A DNA stretch of 64,000 bases, from positions 1 through 64,000 of the forward strand of contig NZ_JAPJIV010000028.1 of NCBI RefSeq assembly GCF_026241895.1, read 5' to 3'. The translations under genes and the position numbers were made by a program. This document shows positions 51,955 to 61,210 of the stretch, in pieces (the first letter of the stretch is position 1; every line of letters starts with the position of its first letter). The DNA is from Pseudomonas sp. RIT-562 (GTDB taxonomy: Bacteria; Pseudomonadota; Gammaproteobacteria; Pseudomonadales; Pseudomonadaceae). The notes beneath the pieces are model-generated. The model ran no database searches. It had not been told where the DNA came from and saw only the letters and a program-made list of their open reading frames with translations.

Positions 51955-54690
51955 TTACTGGATCTGCCCGTGGCAATGCTTGAATTTCTTGCCCGAACCG
52001 CAGTAGCACAGTTCGTTACGGCCCAGCTTCTGTTCGTTACGCACCGGTGCGGATGCGAGGGCAACATCGACCTCTTCACCCAGCAGTTCCGGCTGCTCCA
52101 GACCTGGCGCTTCGTCGTGCTGGAACTGCATGCGCGCAGCCAGTGCTTCGGCTTCCTGACGCAGGCGTTGTTCTTCTTCGATTGGATCTTCGCGACGAAC
52201 CTGAACGTGAGACAGCACACGAATCGAGTCGCGCTTGATCGAATCCAGCAGCTCGGAGAACAGCGTGAACGACTCGCGCTTGTACTCTTGCTTCGGGTTC
52301 TTCTGGGCATAACCACGCAGGTGGATGCCGTGACGCAGGTGATCCATGGTCGACAGGTGATCTTTCCACAGGTCGTCCAGGACGCGCAGCACGATTTGCT
52401 TCTCGAAGGTACGCAGCGCATCCGCGCCTGCCTGGTCTTCTTTCTCGTGATACGCGGCGATCAGCTCGTTCATCAGCTTCTCGCGCAGGGTCTCTTCGTA
52501 CAGGTGATCGTCCTCGTCGAGCCATTGCTGGATCGGCAGGGCCACACCGAAATCGCTCTGCAAAGCGGCTTCCAGACCGGCCACGTCCCACTGCTCAGGC
52601 AGCGACTGTGGAGGAATGTGCGCGCTGACGGTGGCGTTGAGTACGTCCTGACGGAAGTCGGCGATGGTTTCACCAATGTTGTCAGCGGCCAGCAACGTGT
52701 TACGCATGTGATAAATCACTTTACGCTGTTCGTTGTTGACGTCATCGAACTCGAGCAATTGCTTACGGATATCGAAGTTGCGACCTTCAACCTTGCGCTG
52801 AGCCTTCTCGATGGCGTTGGTCACCATGCGGTGCTCGATCGCTTCGCCAGGCTGCATGCCCAGGGCTTTCATGAAGTTCTTCACCCGATCAGAGGCGAAG
52901 ATGCGCATCAGGCTGTCTTCCAGCGACAGGTAGAAGCGGCTGGAACCGGCGTCACCTTGACGACCGGCACGGCCACGCAACTGGTTGTCGATACGGCGCG
53001 ACTCGTGACGCTCGGAAGCGATCACCTGCAGGCCACCCGACTCCAGCACTTGCTGGTGACGTTTCTGCCAGTCGGCCTTGATCTGGGCAATTTGCTCAGG
53101 GGTCGGGTTTTCCAGCGAAGCCACTTCCACTTCCCAGTTACCGCCCAACAGGATGTCGGTACCACGACCGGCCATGTTGGTAGCGATGGTCAGTGCGCCT
53201 GGGCGACCGGCCTGGGCGATGATCTCGGCTTCTTTTTCGTGGAACTTGGCGTTCAGGACCTTGTGCTCGATGCCTTCCTTGTTGAGCAGATTGGACATGT
53301 GCTCGGAAGTTTCGATGGTTGCAGTACCCACCAGCACCGGACGGCCCTGGGTCATGCATTCCTTGATGTCGGTGATGATTGCCGCGTATTTCTCGTCGGC
53401 GGTCAGGAACACCAGGTCGTTGTAGTCTTTACGCGCCAGCGGACGGTTTGGTGGAATCACCATGACCGACAGGCCGTAGATCTGATGGAACTCGAACGCT
53501 TCGGTGTCAGCGGTACCGGTCATCCCGGACAGCTTGTTGTACAGGCGGAAGTAGTTCTGGAACGTGGTCGAAGCCAGGGTCTGGCTTTCGGCCTGGATGT
53601 TCAGCTCTTCCTTGGCTTCGATGGCCTGGTGCAGGCCTTCGGACAGACGACGACCCGGCATGGTACGACCGGTGTGTTCGTCGACCAGCACAACCTGGCC
53701 GTCCTGCACGATGTATTCGATGTTGCGATGGAACAGCTTGTGCGCACGCAGACCGGCATAGACGTGGGTCAGCAGGCCCAGGTTATGTGCCGAATACAGG
53801 CTCTCGCCTTCAGCCAGCAGGCCGACGCGGGTGAGCATGTCCTCGATGAACTGGTGACCGGCTTCGTTGAGTTCCACCTGACGGGTTTTCTCGTCGACGG
53901 TGTAGTGGCCAGCCTTGGTGACTTCGCCTTCCACTTCCTCGACGTGCAACTCCAGCTGCGGGATCAGTCGGTTGATCTCGACGTACATCTTGGAGCTGTC
54001 CTCGGCCTGACCGGAAATGATCAGCGGGGTACGAGCTTCGTCGATGAGGATGGAGTCGACTTCGTCGATCACGGCAAAATTGAGTTCGCGCTGGAATTTT
54101 TCTTCCATGCTGAACGCCATGTTGTCGCGCAGGTAGTCGAAACCGAATTCGTTGTTGGTGCCGTAGGTGATATCGGCGGCGTAGGCCAGGCGCTTCTCTT
54201 CCGGCGGCTGGAACGGCGTAACCACGCCGACTGTCAGGCCGAGGAATTCGTAGAGCGGACGCATCCAGTTGGCGTCGCGACGGGCCAGGTAGTCGTTCAC
54301 GGTAACAACGTGCACGCCCTTGCCGGACAGCGCGTTCAGGTAAACGCCCAGTGTCGCCACCAGGGTCTTGCCTTCACCGGTACGCATTTCCGCGATCATG
54401 CCTTCATGCAAGGTCATGCCGCCGATCAGCTGGACATCGAAGTGACGCATACCCATGACGCGCTTGCCGGCTTCGCGGGCGACCGCAAAGGCTTCAGGCA
54501 ACAGCTTGTCGAGGGTTTCCCCTTTGGCGATGCGGGCCTTGAACTCGTCTGTCTTGGCACGCAATTGATCGTCCGAAAGGGCCACCATTTGCTCTTCGAA
54601 GGCATTGACGAGTTGCACCGTCTTGAGCATGCGTTTGACTTCACGCTCGTTCTTGCTTCCAAAAAGTTTCTTTAACAAAGGCGCAAACAT
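51955..54690 (-). CDS. secA: SecA preprotein translocase ATPase
   Basis: Motor of the Sec pathway at the inner membrane. 911 residues from MFAPLLKKLFG at 54690; the open frame extends 22 codons further without support. Walker A MRTGEGKTLVA, DEAD-like VIDEVDSILIDEARTP, preprotein cross-linking domain, motif VI region GRAGRQGDAGSSRFYLS and a C-terminal zinc-binding CYCGSGKKFKHCHG for SecB. argJ and the Nudix gene follow. Confidence 0.98.
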   Translation of the reverse strand: MFAPLLKKLFGSKNEREVKRMLKTVQLVNAFEEQMVALSDDQLRAKTDEFKARIAKGETLDKLLPEAFAVAREAGKRVMGMRHFDVQLIGGMTLHEGMIAEMRTGEGKTLVATLGVYLNALSGKGVHVVTVNDYLARRDANWMRPLYEFLGLTVGVVTPFQPPEEKRLAYAADITYGTNNEFGFDYLRDNMAFSMEEKFQRELNFAVIDEVDSILIDEARTPLIISGQAEDSSKMYVEINRLIPQLELHVEEVEGEVTKAGHYTVDEKTRQVELNEAGHQFIEDMLTRVGLLAEGESLYSAHNLGLLTHVYAGLRAHKLFHRNIEYIVQDGQVVLVDEHTGRTMPGRRLSEGLHQAIEAKEELNIQAESQTLASTTFQNYFRLYNKLSGMTGTADTEAFEFHQIYGLSVMVIPPNRPLARKDYNDLVFLTADEKYAAIITDIKECMTQGRPVLVGTATIETSEHMSNLLNKEGIEHKVLNAKFHEKEAEIIAQAGRPGALTIATNMAGRGTDILLGGNWEVEVASLENPTPEQIAQIKADWQKRHQQVLESGGLQVIASERHESRRIDNQLRGRAGRQGDAGSSRFYLSLEDSLMRIFASDRVKNFMKALGMQPGEAIEHRMVTNAIEKAQRKVEGRNFDIRKQLLEFDDVNNEQRKVIYHMRNTLLAADNIGETIADFRQDVLNATVSAHIPPQSLPEQWDVAGLEAALQSDFGVALPIQQWLDEDDHLYEETLREKLMNELIAAYHEKEDQAGADALRTFEKQIVLRVLDDLWKDHLSTMDHLRHGIHLRGYAQKNPKQEYKRESFTLFSELLDSIKRDSIRVLSHVQVRREDPIEEEQRLRQEAEALAARMQFQHDEAPGLEQPELLGEEVDVALASAPVRNEQKLGRNELCYCGSGKKFKHCHGQIQ

Positions 54691-54997
54691 ATCGGCAGGA
54701 TCTTCCACACTAAAGGGATGGAGGGCGGCCCCGTGAGTCGCCCGAGCAGCCCTCATGGCCGCATGCGAACGAGCATTCTACCCGGAAACGGTGGTGAGGA
54801 AAGTGGCGTTATTCCACGATGCTGGCACAGCGCTGTGACGGGGCTCACTTAAAATAAGGGCTTTTTGCTGAACTTCAAGTCATTCACGACATAAGTTACT
54901 TGTTGATTTAATGGGTAAAGCGTTCGTAAAGCAATGGGGCGAGCGGATCGGGTGCTTTCTGCTAACATGGCGGCTCTGTTACTTCAGGTGTCTGATC
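54691..54997. other. Divergent promoter region between secA and the DciA-like gene
   Basis: 307 bases with no convincing gene. No SecM-like leader peptide can be recognised ahead of secA, although short open frames do exist. AT-rich stretches at 54850-54930 may be the promoter of the plus-strand gene. Confidence 0.5.
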
Positions 54998-55453
54998 ATG
55001 GCATTTCGCCCTCTTACGGCCAGAGCACCCGCCGTTCTGCTTCGCGAAGCCAAACCGCTCAAAGCCATCTTTGGCCACGCTCAACGCCTGGGTCATTTGC
55101 AACGCCTGCTGGAAAGCCAGCTGCAGCCTGCTGCGCGGGAACACTGTCATGTGGCCTCCTGGCGCGAAGGCAGTTTGCTGCTGATCGTGACCGATGGCCA
55201 CTGGGCGACCCGTCTGCGTTATCAACAGAAGCGCCTGCAACGGCAACTCCAGATGTTCGACGAATTTGCCAGCCTGACGCGGATTCTGTTCAAGGTTCAA
55301 CCGCCCACGGTCCAGCAAGGGGCGGCGGGCCATACCATCAGCTTGTCGACCGATGCAGGCGCAACCATTCAGGCCACGGCCGACGGAATCAGCGATCCGA
55401 ATCTTCGGGCAGCGCTGGAACGGCTGGCGGCTCACGCCAAACCAAAGGTTTAA
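54998..55453 (+). CDS. DciA-like DUF721 protein (putative helicase loader)
   Basis: 151 residues from the ATG at 54998 (MAFRPLTARAPAVLLRE). N-terminal DUF721 domain with the helix AQRLGHLQRLLESQLQP and strands (VASWREGSLLLIVTDGHWATRLRYQ) of the KH-like fold; the C-terminal third is divergent. DciA proteins load the replicative helicase DnaB in bacteria lacking DnaC/DnaI, which includes Pseudomonas. Whether this is the functional DciA or a paralogue is not certain. Ends next to a perfect 60-bp palindrome. Confidence 0.82.
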   Translation: MAFRPLTARAPAVLLREAKPLKAIFGHAQRLGHLQRLLESQLQPAAREHCHVASWREGSLLLIVTDGHWATRLRYQQKRLQRQLQMFDEFASLTRILFKVQPPTVQQGAAGHTISLSTDAGATIQATADGISDPNLRAALERLAAHAKPKV

Positions 55454-55462
55454 CGGCAAGAT

Positions 55463-55522
55463 CAAAAGATCGCAGCCTTCGGCAGCTCCTACGTAGGAGC
55501 TGCCGAAGGCTGCGATCTTTTG
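55463..55522. repeat. Perfect 60-bp palindrome of two fused REPs
   Basis: Every base from 55463 to 55492 is complementary to 55522 back to 55493 with no central loop (centre CTAC|GTAG). It comprises two GATCGCAGCCTTCGGCAGCT REPs fused head to head. Placed between the converging DciA-like and HerA-like genes, ten bases after one and three before the other's stop. Confidence 0.95.
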
Positions 55523-55525
55523 CTT

Positions 55526-57019
55526 TTAGCGGCGTTTGCTGCCGCCAAGCAGCGAGCCCATCAAGCCGCGCACCAACTGTCGGCCCAATTGATTGGCCGC
55601 CTGGCGCATCGCTGATTTCAATGCCTGCCCCGCCGCAGTGCCAAGGAACTCCCCAGCCTTGTCGGTAAAACTCGGTTCCTCAGGTTTGCCCGGCACAGAC
55701 TCAGGCTCCGGCGCCAATCCCTTGCGCCCCATCAGCACTTCATACGCCGACTCACGATCAATCGGCTTGTCATAACGGCCTTTGAACGGCGACCCGGCGA
55801 TCAGCAGTGTGCGCTCGGTTTCGGTCAAGGGTCCGATCCGCGACTGCGGCGGTGCCACCAACACCCGCTGGACCATCGCCGGGGTGCCTTTGTCCTGCAA
55901 GGTGCCCACCAGCGCCTCGCCGATCCCGAGTTCGGTCAGCACCGACAAGGCGTCAAACGCCGGGTTGGGGCGGAAGCCTTCCGCCACCGCGCGCAGGGAT
56001 TTCTGTTCCTTGGCGGTAAATGCACGCAGCCCGTGCTGCACGCGCAAGCCCAGCTGGGCCAGGACATCATCCGGCAGGTCGCCAGGCGACTGGGTGACAA
56101 AATACACTCCCACGCCTTTCGAACGGATCAGCCGCACCACTTGTTCCAGGCGATCACGCAGGGCCTGGGGGGTGCCGGCGAATAACAGGTGCGCCTCGTC
56201 AAAAAACAGCGCCAGCAGCGGTTTGTCCGCATCGCCGCGCTCGGGCAATTGCTCGAACAATTCGGCCAGCAACCACAACAGGAACGTGGCGTAGACCTTC
56301 GGCGCTTCGTGAACCAGGCGGCTGGCATCGAGCAGGTGGATGCGCCCGCGCCCCTCGGCGGTGGGTTGCAGAATATCTTCGAGCTGCAGCGCCGGCTCAC
56401 CGAACAGAGCCTCCGCGCCCTGCTGCTCCAGAGTTGCCAGGCGGCGCAACAACGCCTGGCTGGAACCGGTGGTCATCAGCGCGGCGTCGTCTCCCAGCAA
56501 CTCCGGGTGGTCGCGCAGGTGATTGAGCAGTGCTTTGAGATCCTTGAGGTCCAGCAGTAACAGCCCCTCCCGATCCGCAACCTTGAACGCGGCGTACAGC
56601 GCCGACTGCTGGCTGTCGGTCAGCTCCAGCAGGCTACCCAGCAGCAACGGCCCCATTTCGCTGAGCGTGGTGCGCAACGGATGACCGGACTTTCCATGGA
56701 TATCCCACAAAGTGACCGGATACGCCTGAGGCTGGTGATTCAGCCAAGGCATGCCGGCGATGCGCTCGGCGATCTTGCCCTGGGGATTCCCGGCCGCCCC
56801 GAGCCCGCACAGGTCGCCCTTGATATCGGCGGCAAACACCGCCACCCCGGCGTCACTGAAGGCTTCGGCCAGGCGTTGCAAGGTAACGGTCTTGCCCGTC
56901 CCGGTCGCACCGGCGACCAGGCCATGACGATTGGCCAGGCGCATGGCCTGGGCAATGGGGCTGCCGGCGAGATCGGCACCAATAACAAGTTGCGAGGAGT
57001 CAGGCATTTCGTCACCCAT
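55526..57019 (-). CDS. HerA-like ATPase, DUF853/YjgR family
   Basis: 497 residues (or 493 from the second Met). P-loop GATGTGKTVTLQRLAEA near residue 37, Walker B-like LLALFFDEAHLLF and arginine region GVGVYFVTQSPGDLPD. C-terminal tail is hydrophobic-basic (GTAAGQALKSAMRQAANQLGRQLVRGLMG). HerA relatives pump or handle DNA in other contexts; DUF853 proteins have no known role and no nuclease partner gene is adjacent here. Confidence 0.9.
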   Translation of the reverse strand: MGDEMPDSSQLVIGADLAGSPIAQAMRLANRHGLVAGATGTGKTVTLQRLAEAFSDAGVAVFAADIKGDLCGLGAAGNPQGKIAERIAGMPWLNHQPQAYPVTLWDIHGKSGHPLRTTLSEMGPLLLGSLLELTDSQQSALYAAFKVADREGLLLLDLKDLKALLNHLRDHPELLGDDAALMTTGSSQALLRRLATLEQQGAEALFGEPALQLEDILQPTAEGRGRIHLLDASRLVHEAPKVYATFLLWLLAELFEQLPERGDADKPLLALFFDEAHLLFAGTPQALRDRLEQVVRLIRSKGVGVYFVTQSPGDLPDDVLAQLGLRVQHGLRAFTAKEQKSLRAVAEGFRPNPAFDALSVLTELGIGEALVGTLQDKGTPAMVQRVLVAPPQSRIGPLTETERTLLIAGSPFKGRYDKPIDRESAYEVLMGRKGLAPEPESVPGKPEEPSFTDKAGEFLGTAAGQALKSAMRQAANQLGRQLVRGLMGSLLGGSKRR

Positions 57020-57179
57020 GGTTAATCTTTGATTCGCGATGGCCGATACAGAGGATTGAAGAGCGTCGGTAATTTCCTACAGAGAAAACGGAGCTATCCG
57101 CGTGTGCTCGCCACCACCCATTCGCGTTCTCTTATAAAAGCACGCCCTGGACATTAAGACCTTAGCGGAACCCCAAGCC

Positions 57180-59069
57180 ATGAACAAAAACCTGCGTTTC
57201 AGTCATAAAATCCTGCTTGCCGCCGCGCTGATTGTCATTGCCGCCTTTGCTTCGTTTACGCTGTACAACGACTACCTGCAGCGTACCGCCATCCGCGAAG
57301 ACCTGGACAACTACCTCAACGAGATGGGCGACGTCACCGCCAGCAATATTCAAACCTGGTTGAGCGGGCGCATTCTGCTGATCGACAACCTCGCCCAGAA
57401 CATCGCCATCAACCCCGAACCGGGCACTGTGGCCAGTCTGCTTGAGCAGAAAGCGCTGACATCGACTTTCATGGCGTCCTACCTTGGCGATGCGACCGGC
57501 AGCTTCACCATCCGCCCGGACGCCAAAATGCCTGCTGGCTTCGATCCGCGAGTGCGCCCCTGGTACAAAGGTGCCGAGAGCAGCAGCACCGCCACGCTGA
57601 CCGAACCCTACATCGATGCCGCCACCGGCCAGACCATCATCTCCATTGCCACTGCTTCGAAAAAAGCCGGCCAGAGCGTCGGCGTAGTGGGCGGCGACCT
57701 GAGCCTGCAAACCCTGATCGACACCCTCAGCGCCAGGGATTTCGACGGCATGGGCTACGCATTCCTGGTCAGCTCCGATGGCAAGATCCTGGTACATCCG
57801 GACAAAACCCTGGTAATGAAGACCCTCAGCGAAGCGTTTCCCCAAGGAACACCACGCTTGAGCAGTGACTTCAGCGAGGTGCAAGTCGATGGCAAAACCC
57901 GCATCGTCAACTTTACCCCGGTCAAAGGGCTGCCTTCGGTCAACTGGTACATCGGCCTGTCGGTCGATAAAGACAAAGCCTTCTCGATGCTCAGCGAGTT
58001 CCGCGCCTCGGCGGTCGTTGCGACGTTGATCGCCGTGGCAATCATCATTGCTCTGCTGGGTATGTTGATCCGCCTGCTGATCCAGCCATTGCACGTAATG
58101 ACCCGCGCCATGGAAGACATCGCCGACGGCGAAGGAGACCTGACCAAGCGCCTGACCATCCAGAATAACGATGAATTCGGCGTGCTCGGCACCGCGTTCA
58201 ACCGTTTCGTCGAGCGTATCCACGGCTCGATCAGTGAAGTAGCTTCGGCCACCGGCCAGGTCAATGAAGTCGCTTTGCGCGTAGTCGCCGCGTCGAATTC
58301 GTCGATGTTCAATTCCGACCAGCAAGCCTCGCGCACCAATAGCGTGGCCGCCGCTATCAATCAACTCGGCGCCGCGGCCCAGGAAATTGCCCGTAACGCC
58401 GCACAGGCCTCGAGTCAGGCCAGCGATGCGCGCAGCCTCGCCGAAGACGGGCAGCAAGTGGTGGATCGCAGTATCGCCGCGATGAATCAACTGTCGAGCA
58501 TGCTCAGCGCCTCCAGCACTAATATCGAGTCGCTGAACAGCAAGACTGTGAACATCGGGCAGATCCTCGAAGTCATCACCAGCATCTCCCAGCAAACCAA
58601 CCTCCTGGCCTTGAACGCGGCAATCGAGGCGGCACGGGCTGGTGAAGCGGGGCGCGGGTTTGCGGTAGTGGCCGATGAAGTGCGCAACCTCGCGCATCGC
58701 ACCCAGGAATCGGCACAGCAGGTGCAGACGATGATTGAGGAACTGCAAGTAGGTGCGCGCGAATCGGTAAGCAACATGAGCGACAGCCAGCGCCACAGCC
58801 AGGACAGCGTAGACATCGCCAACCTCGCTGGCGAACGCCTGAACAGCGTGACACAGCGCATCGGCGAAATTGACGGGATGAACCAGTCGGTGGCCACGGC
58901 GACTGAGGAACAGACGGCGGTGGTGGAGTCGATCAACGTCGACATTACCGAGATCAATACATTGAACCAGGAAGGCGTGGAGAACCTGCAGTCGACGTTG
59001 CGGGCGTGTTCTGACCTGGAGCAGCAGGCGGCGCGGTTGAAGCAGTTGGTCGGCAGTTTCAGGATTTAA
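57180..59069 (+). CDS. Methyl-accepting chemotaxis protein with dCache domain
   Basis: 629 residues. Helix 1 about 10-30, dCache periplasmic domain 35-275, helix 2 about 280-303, HAMP 304-356 and signalling domain with tip SQQTNLLALNAAIEAARAGE. The distal pocket shows FDPRVRPWYKG, close to the R-x-W-Y amino-acid binding motif, and a following Asp in VGVVGGDLSL, consistent with an amino acid or related amine as ligand (GABA/polyamine-type receptors share the pattern). No C-terminal CheR-binding pentapeptide. Confidence 0.92.
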   Translation: MNKNLRFSHKILLAAALIVIAAFASFTLYNDYLQRTAIREDLDNYLNEMGDVTASNIQTWLSGRILLIDNLAQNIAINPEPGTVASLLEQKALTSTFMASYLGDATGSFTIRPDAKMPAGFDPRVRPWYKGAESSSTATLTEPYIDAATGQTIISIATASKKAGQSVGVVGGDLSLQTLIDTLSARDFDGMGYAFLVSSDGKILVHPDKTLVMKTLSEAFPQGTPRLSSDFSEVQVDGKTRIVNFTPVKGLPSVNWYIGLSVDKDKAFSMLSEFRASAVVATLIAVAIIIALLGMLIRLLIQPLHVMTRAMEDIADGEGDLTKRLTIQNNDEFGVLGTAFNRFVERIHGSISEVASATGQVNEVALRVVAASNSSMFNSDQQASRTNSVAAAINQLGAAAQEIARNAAQASSQASDARSLAEDGQQVVDRSIAAMNQLSSMLSASSTNIESLNSKTVNIGQILEVITSISQQTNLLALNAAIEAARAGEAGRGFAVVADEVRNLAHRTQESAQQVQTMIEELQVGARESVSNMSDSQRHSQDSVDIANLAGERLNSVTQRIGEIDGMNQSVATATEEQTAVVESINVDITEINTLNQEGVENLQSTLRACSDLEQQAARLKQLVGSFRI

Positions 59070-59087
59070 GCTGCTCTTACGGGCCCG

Positions 59088-59237
59088 GTCGCGAACAGGC
59101 TCACTCCTACAGGGATCGGGGTGTACGGTGGATTGCGGTGCGACGCAAGCGATGGCGATTTCGAGGCCGCCATCGCCGGCAAGCCGGGCTCCTACGGGGA
59201 TGCGCATTCCAAGTGTAGGAGTGAGCCTGCTCGCGAT
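59088..59237. repeat. Three REP copies between the chemoreceptor and glycosyltransferase
   Basis: TCGCGAACAGGCTCACTCCT, a diverged GGCAAGCCGGGCTCCTACGG and an inverted TGTAGGAGTGAGCCTGCTCG. Together they can form alternative hairpins and occupy most of the intergenic space. Confidence 0.75.
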
Positions 59238-59328
59238 GACGGTCTGCCCCCCAGGCAAACCCCAACCGAACATCTATCCTTCATAAAGGTCAACCAAGGG
59301 AGAACAACGGACCGGAGGGATGCTCATC

Positions 59329-60441
59329 GTGCATATCGCTGACATAACCATGTTCTACGCCCCTGCCAGCGGTGGCGTGCGCACGTATCTGGATGCCAAA
59401 CACCGACGCCTGGGCATCAAGCCCGGCATTCGCCACAGCTTGCTGATCCCCGGCGCCTCCCTGGGTGAACAGGATGGCGTGTATACGGTTCCCGCTCCCG
59501 CCCTGCCCTTTGGCAAAGGCTATCGTTTTCCCGTTCGCCTCGCTCCTTGGCGAAATGTCCTGCAGGATTTACAGCCCGATCTGATCGAAGTCGGCGACCC
59601 TTACCTCACCGCCTGGGCCGCCCTCGACGCGCGGCGCCAACTGGACGTTCCGGTTATAGGTTTCTATCACTCGGATTTGCCACTGCTGTGCAGTAATCGC
59701 ATGGGTAACTGGGTCACGCCGAATGTCGAAGCCTATGTCAGCAAACTGTATGGCAACTTCGACCGGGTACTCGCGCCCAGCCAGGTCATGGCCGACAAGC
59801 TGATTGGCCTGGGGGTGAAAAATGTTTACGTACAGCCGCTGGGCGTCGACCTGCAAACCTTTAACCCTAGCGCTCGTGACCCGGAACTGCGGGCCGAACT
59901 GGGCATTGCCAAAGACACTCACCTGCTGATCTTCGCGGGTCGCGGCTCCAAGGAAAAAAACCTGCCCGTATTGCTCGACTGCATGAAGCGCCTGGGCCCG
60001 CGCTTTCATCTGCTGCTGGTGGGTTCATCCATGCCGGCCGTCGTGCCGGATAACGTCACGGTGGTGGATGAGTTCTGCCCGGCGCCTCAAGTGGCGCGCC
60101 TGCTGGCCAGCGCCGATGCACTGCTGCACGCCGGCGATCAGGAAACCTTCGGCCTGGTGATCCTTGAAGCCATGGCCAGCGGCATCCCGGTGATCGCGGT
60201 CGCTGCCGGGGCTTTTCAGGAAATAGTGACCGACCAGTGCGGCCTGCTCTGTTCCCCCAATAGCTCGGCGGCCATGGCCGACGCCGTCCACGAGTTATTC
60301 AGTCGCGGCAGCACGGCCTTGGGCAAACAGGCTCGCCGCCATGTCGAACAGCATTACGCCTGGGATACCGTGGTCGACAGCCTGCTGGGGCACTACCACG
60401 CCGTGCTGGGCACTCACTGGCCGCTGATCGCCAATGGCTGA
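59329..60441 (+). CDS. GT4-family glycosyltransferase
   Basis: About 370 residues from a GTG at 59329; GGAGG ends ten bases before it, while the ATG at 59320 lies one base from that box and so cannot use it. GT-B fold: N-terminal ASGGVRTYLDAKHR acceptor-side loop, C-terminal domain with nucleotide-sugar site (LLIFAGRGSKEKNLPVL) and the EX7E motif DQETFGLVILEAMASG. Retaining enzyme using a nucleotide sugar; acceptor unknown. Overlaps the next gene by eight bases, first of a three-gene unit whose other members are a deacetylase-like protein and a UPF0104 protein. Confidence 0.9.
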   Translation: MHIADITMFYAPASGGVRTYLDAKHRRLGIKPGIRHSLLIPGASLGEQDGVYTVPAPALPFGKGYRFPVRLAPWRNVLQDLQPDLIEVGDPYLTAWAALDARRQLDVPVIGFYHSDLPLLCSNRMGNWVTPNVEAYVSKLYGNFDRVLAPSQVMADKLIGLGVKNVYVQPLGVDLQTFNPSARDPELRAELGIAKDTHLLIFAGRGSKEKNLPVLLDCMKRLGPRFHLLLVGSSMPAVVPDNVTVVDEFCPAPQVARLLASADALLHAGDQETFGLVILEAMASGIPVIAVAAGAFQEIVTDQCGLLCSPNSSAAMADAVHELFSRGSTALGKQARRHVEQHYAWDTVVDSLLGHYHAVLGTHWPLIANG

Positions 60442-61210
60442 ATCCATGAGCACGCCCTGCCTGCTGCTGGTGCTGCACGATGTCGCGCCACAGACCTGGC
60501 CTGACTATCAGCCCTTTGTCGAAGCCGTCGATGCCTTGGGCGCGGTGCCGATGACCTGGCTGGTGGTGCCGGACTTTCACAAACACAACGATTTACGAGC
60601 GCACCCGGATTTTCGCCGGCTGCTCTCCCGACGTTTGGCCCGGGGTGACGAACTGGCGCTGCACGGTTATTTTCATTGCGACGACGGTTCGCCGCCGAGC
60701 ACTCCACGGGACTGGTTCATGCGCCGTATTTACACTCACGAAGGCGAGTTCTATCAGTTGACCGAGCAGCAGGCGCTATCCCGGCTGCAGGCAGGCGTCG
60801 AGATGTTCCAGCGCTACGATTGGCCGCTGGAGGGGTTCGTCGCGCCGGCCTGGCTGATGAGTGCTGGTACTCGGCAGGCCCTGCGCCGGTTGCCGCTGAG
60901 TTACACCAGTGATCCACAGCACCTCTATCGGCTGCCGGACTTCAGTGTCGTCGATGCCCCTGGGCTGGTCTGGAGCGCCCGCAGTGCCTGGCGTCGCGGC
61001 ATGTCAAAGTGGCTCAGCGACCGGCGAGAACTGCGCTGGCAGCAAGCACCGGTGATTCGCCTCGGCCTGCATCCGGTGGACATGCGCCACAGTTTCTCCC
61101 GGGAGTATTGGCTGCAAACCCTCAAGCGCCTGCTGGACCAGGGCCGCATGCCGCTGACCAAGGCGGACTGGTTGCGCCTGCCGGGCGCAGCTGCGGGGCG
61201 CATTGCATGA
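60434..61210 (+). CDS. DUF2334 polysaccharide-deacetylase-like protein
   Basis: 258 residues (ATG 60434, alternative ATG 60446). NodB-like fold: catalytic Asp region LVLHDVAPQTW near the N-terminus, metal-binding His pair in DELALHGYFH, later FVAPAWLM and RLGLHPVDMRH carrying further His residues. No signal peptide, so it probably acts in the cytoplasm. Overlaps both neighbours (8 and 4 bases), which implies a shared pathway with the glycosyltransferase, for example deacetylation of a sugar on a lipid. Confidence 0.88.
   Translation: MAESMSTPCLLLVLHDVAPQTWPDYQPFVEAVDALGAVPMTWLVVPDFHKHNDLRAHPDFRRLLSRRLARGDELALHGYFHCDDGSPPSTPRDWFMRRIYTHEGEFYQLTEQQALSRLQAGVEMFQRYDWPLEGFVAPAWLMSAGTRQALRRLPLSYTSDPQHLYRLPDFSVVDAPGLVWSARSAWRRGMSKWLSDRRELRWQQAPVIRLGLHPVDMRHSFSREYWLQTLKRLLDQGRMPLTKADWLRLPGAAAGRIA

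Noticed and set aside
51913..54675. 920-codon plus-strand frame opposite secA
   Set aside because: secA is unmistakable on the minus strand; the frame is a codon-bias shadow.
55526..57019. HerA-NurA style defence system
   Set aside because: The ATPase is of the DUF853/YjgR type, and no nuclease, SIR2 or other defence partner lies beside it; the flanking genes are housekeeping.
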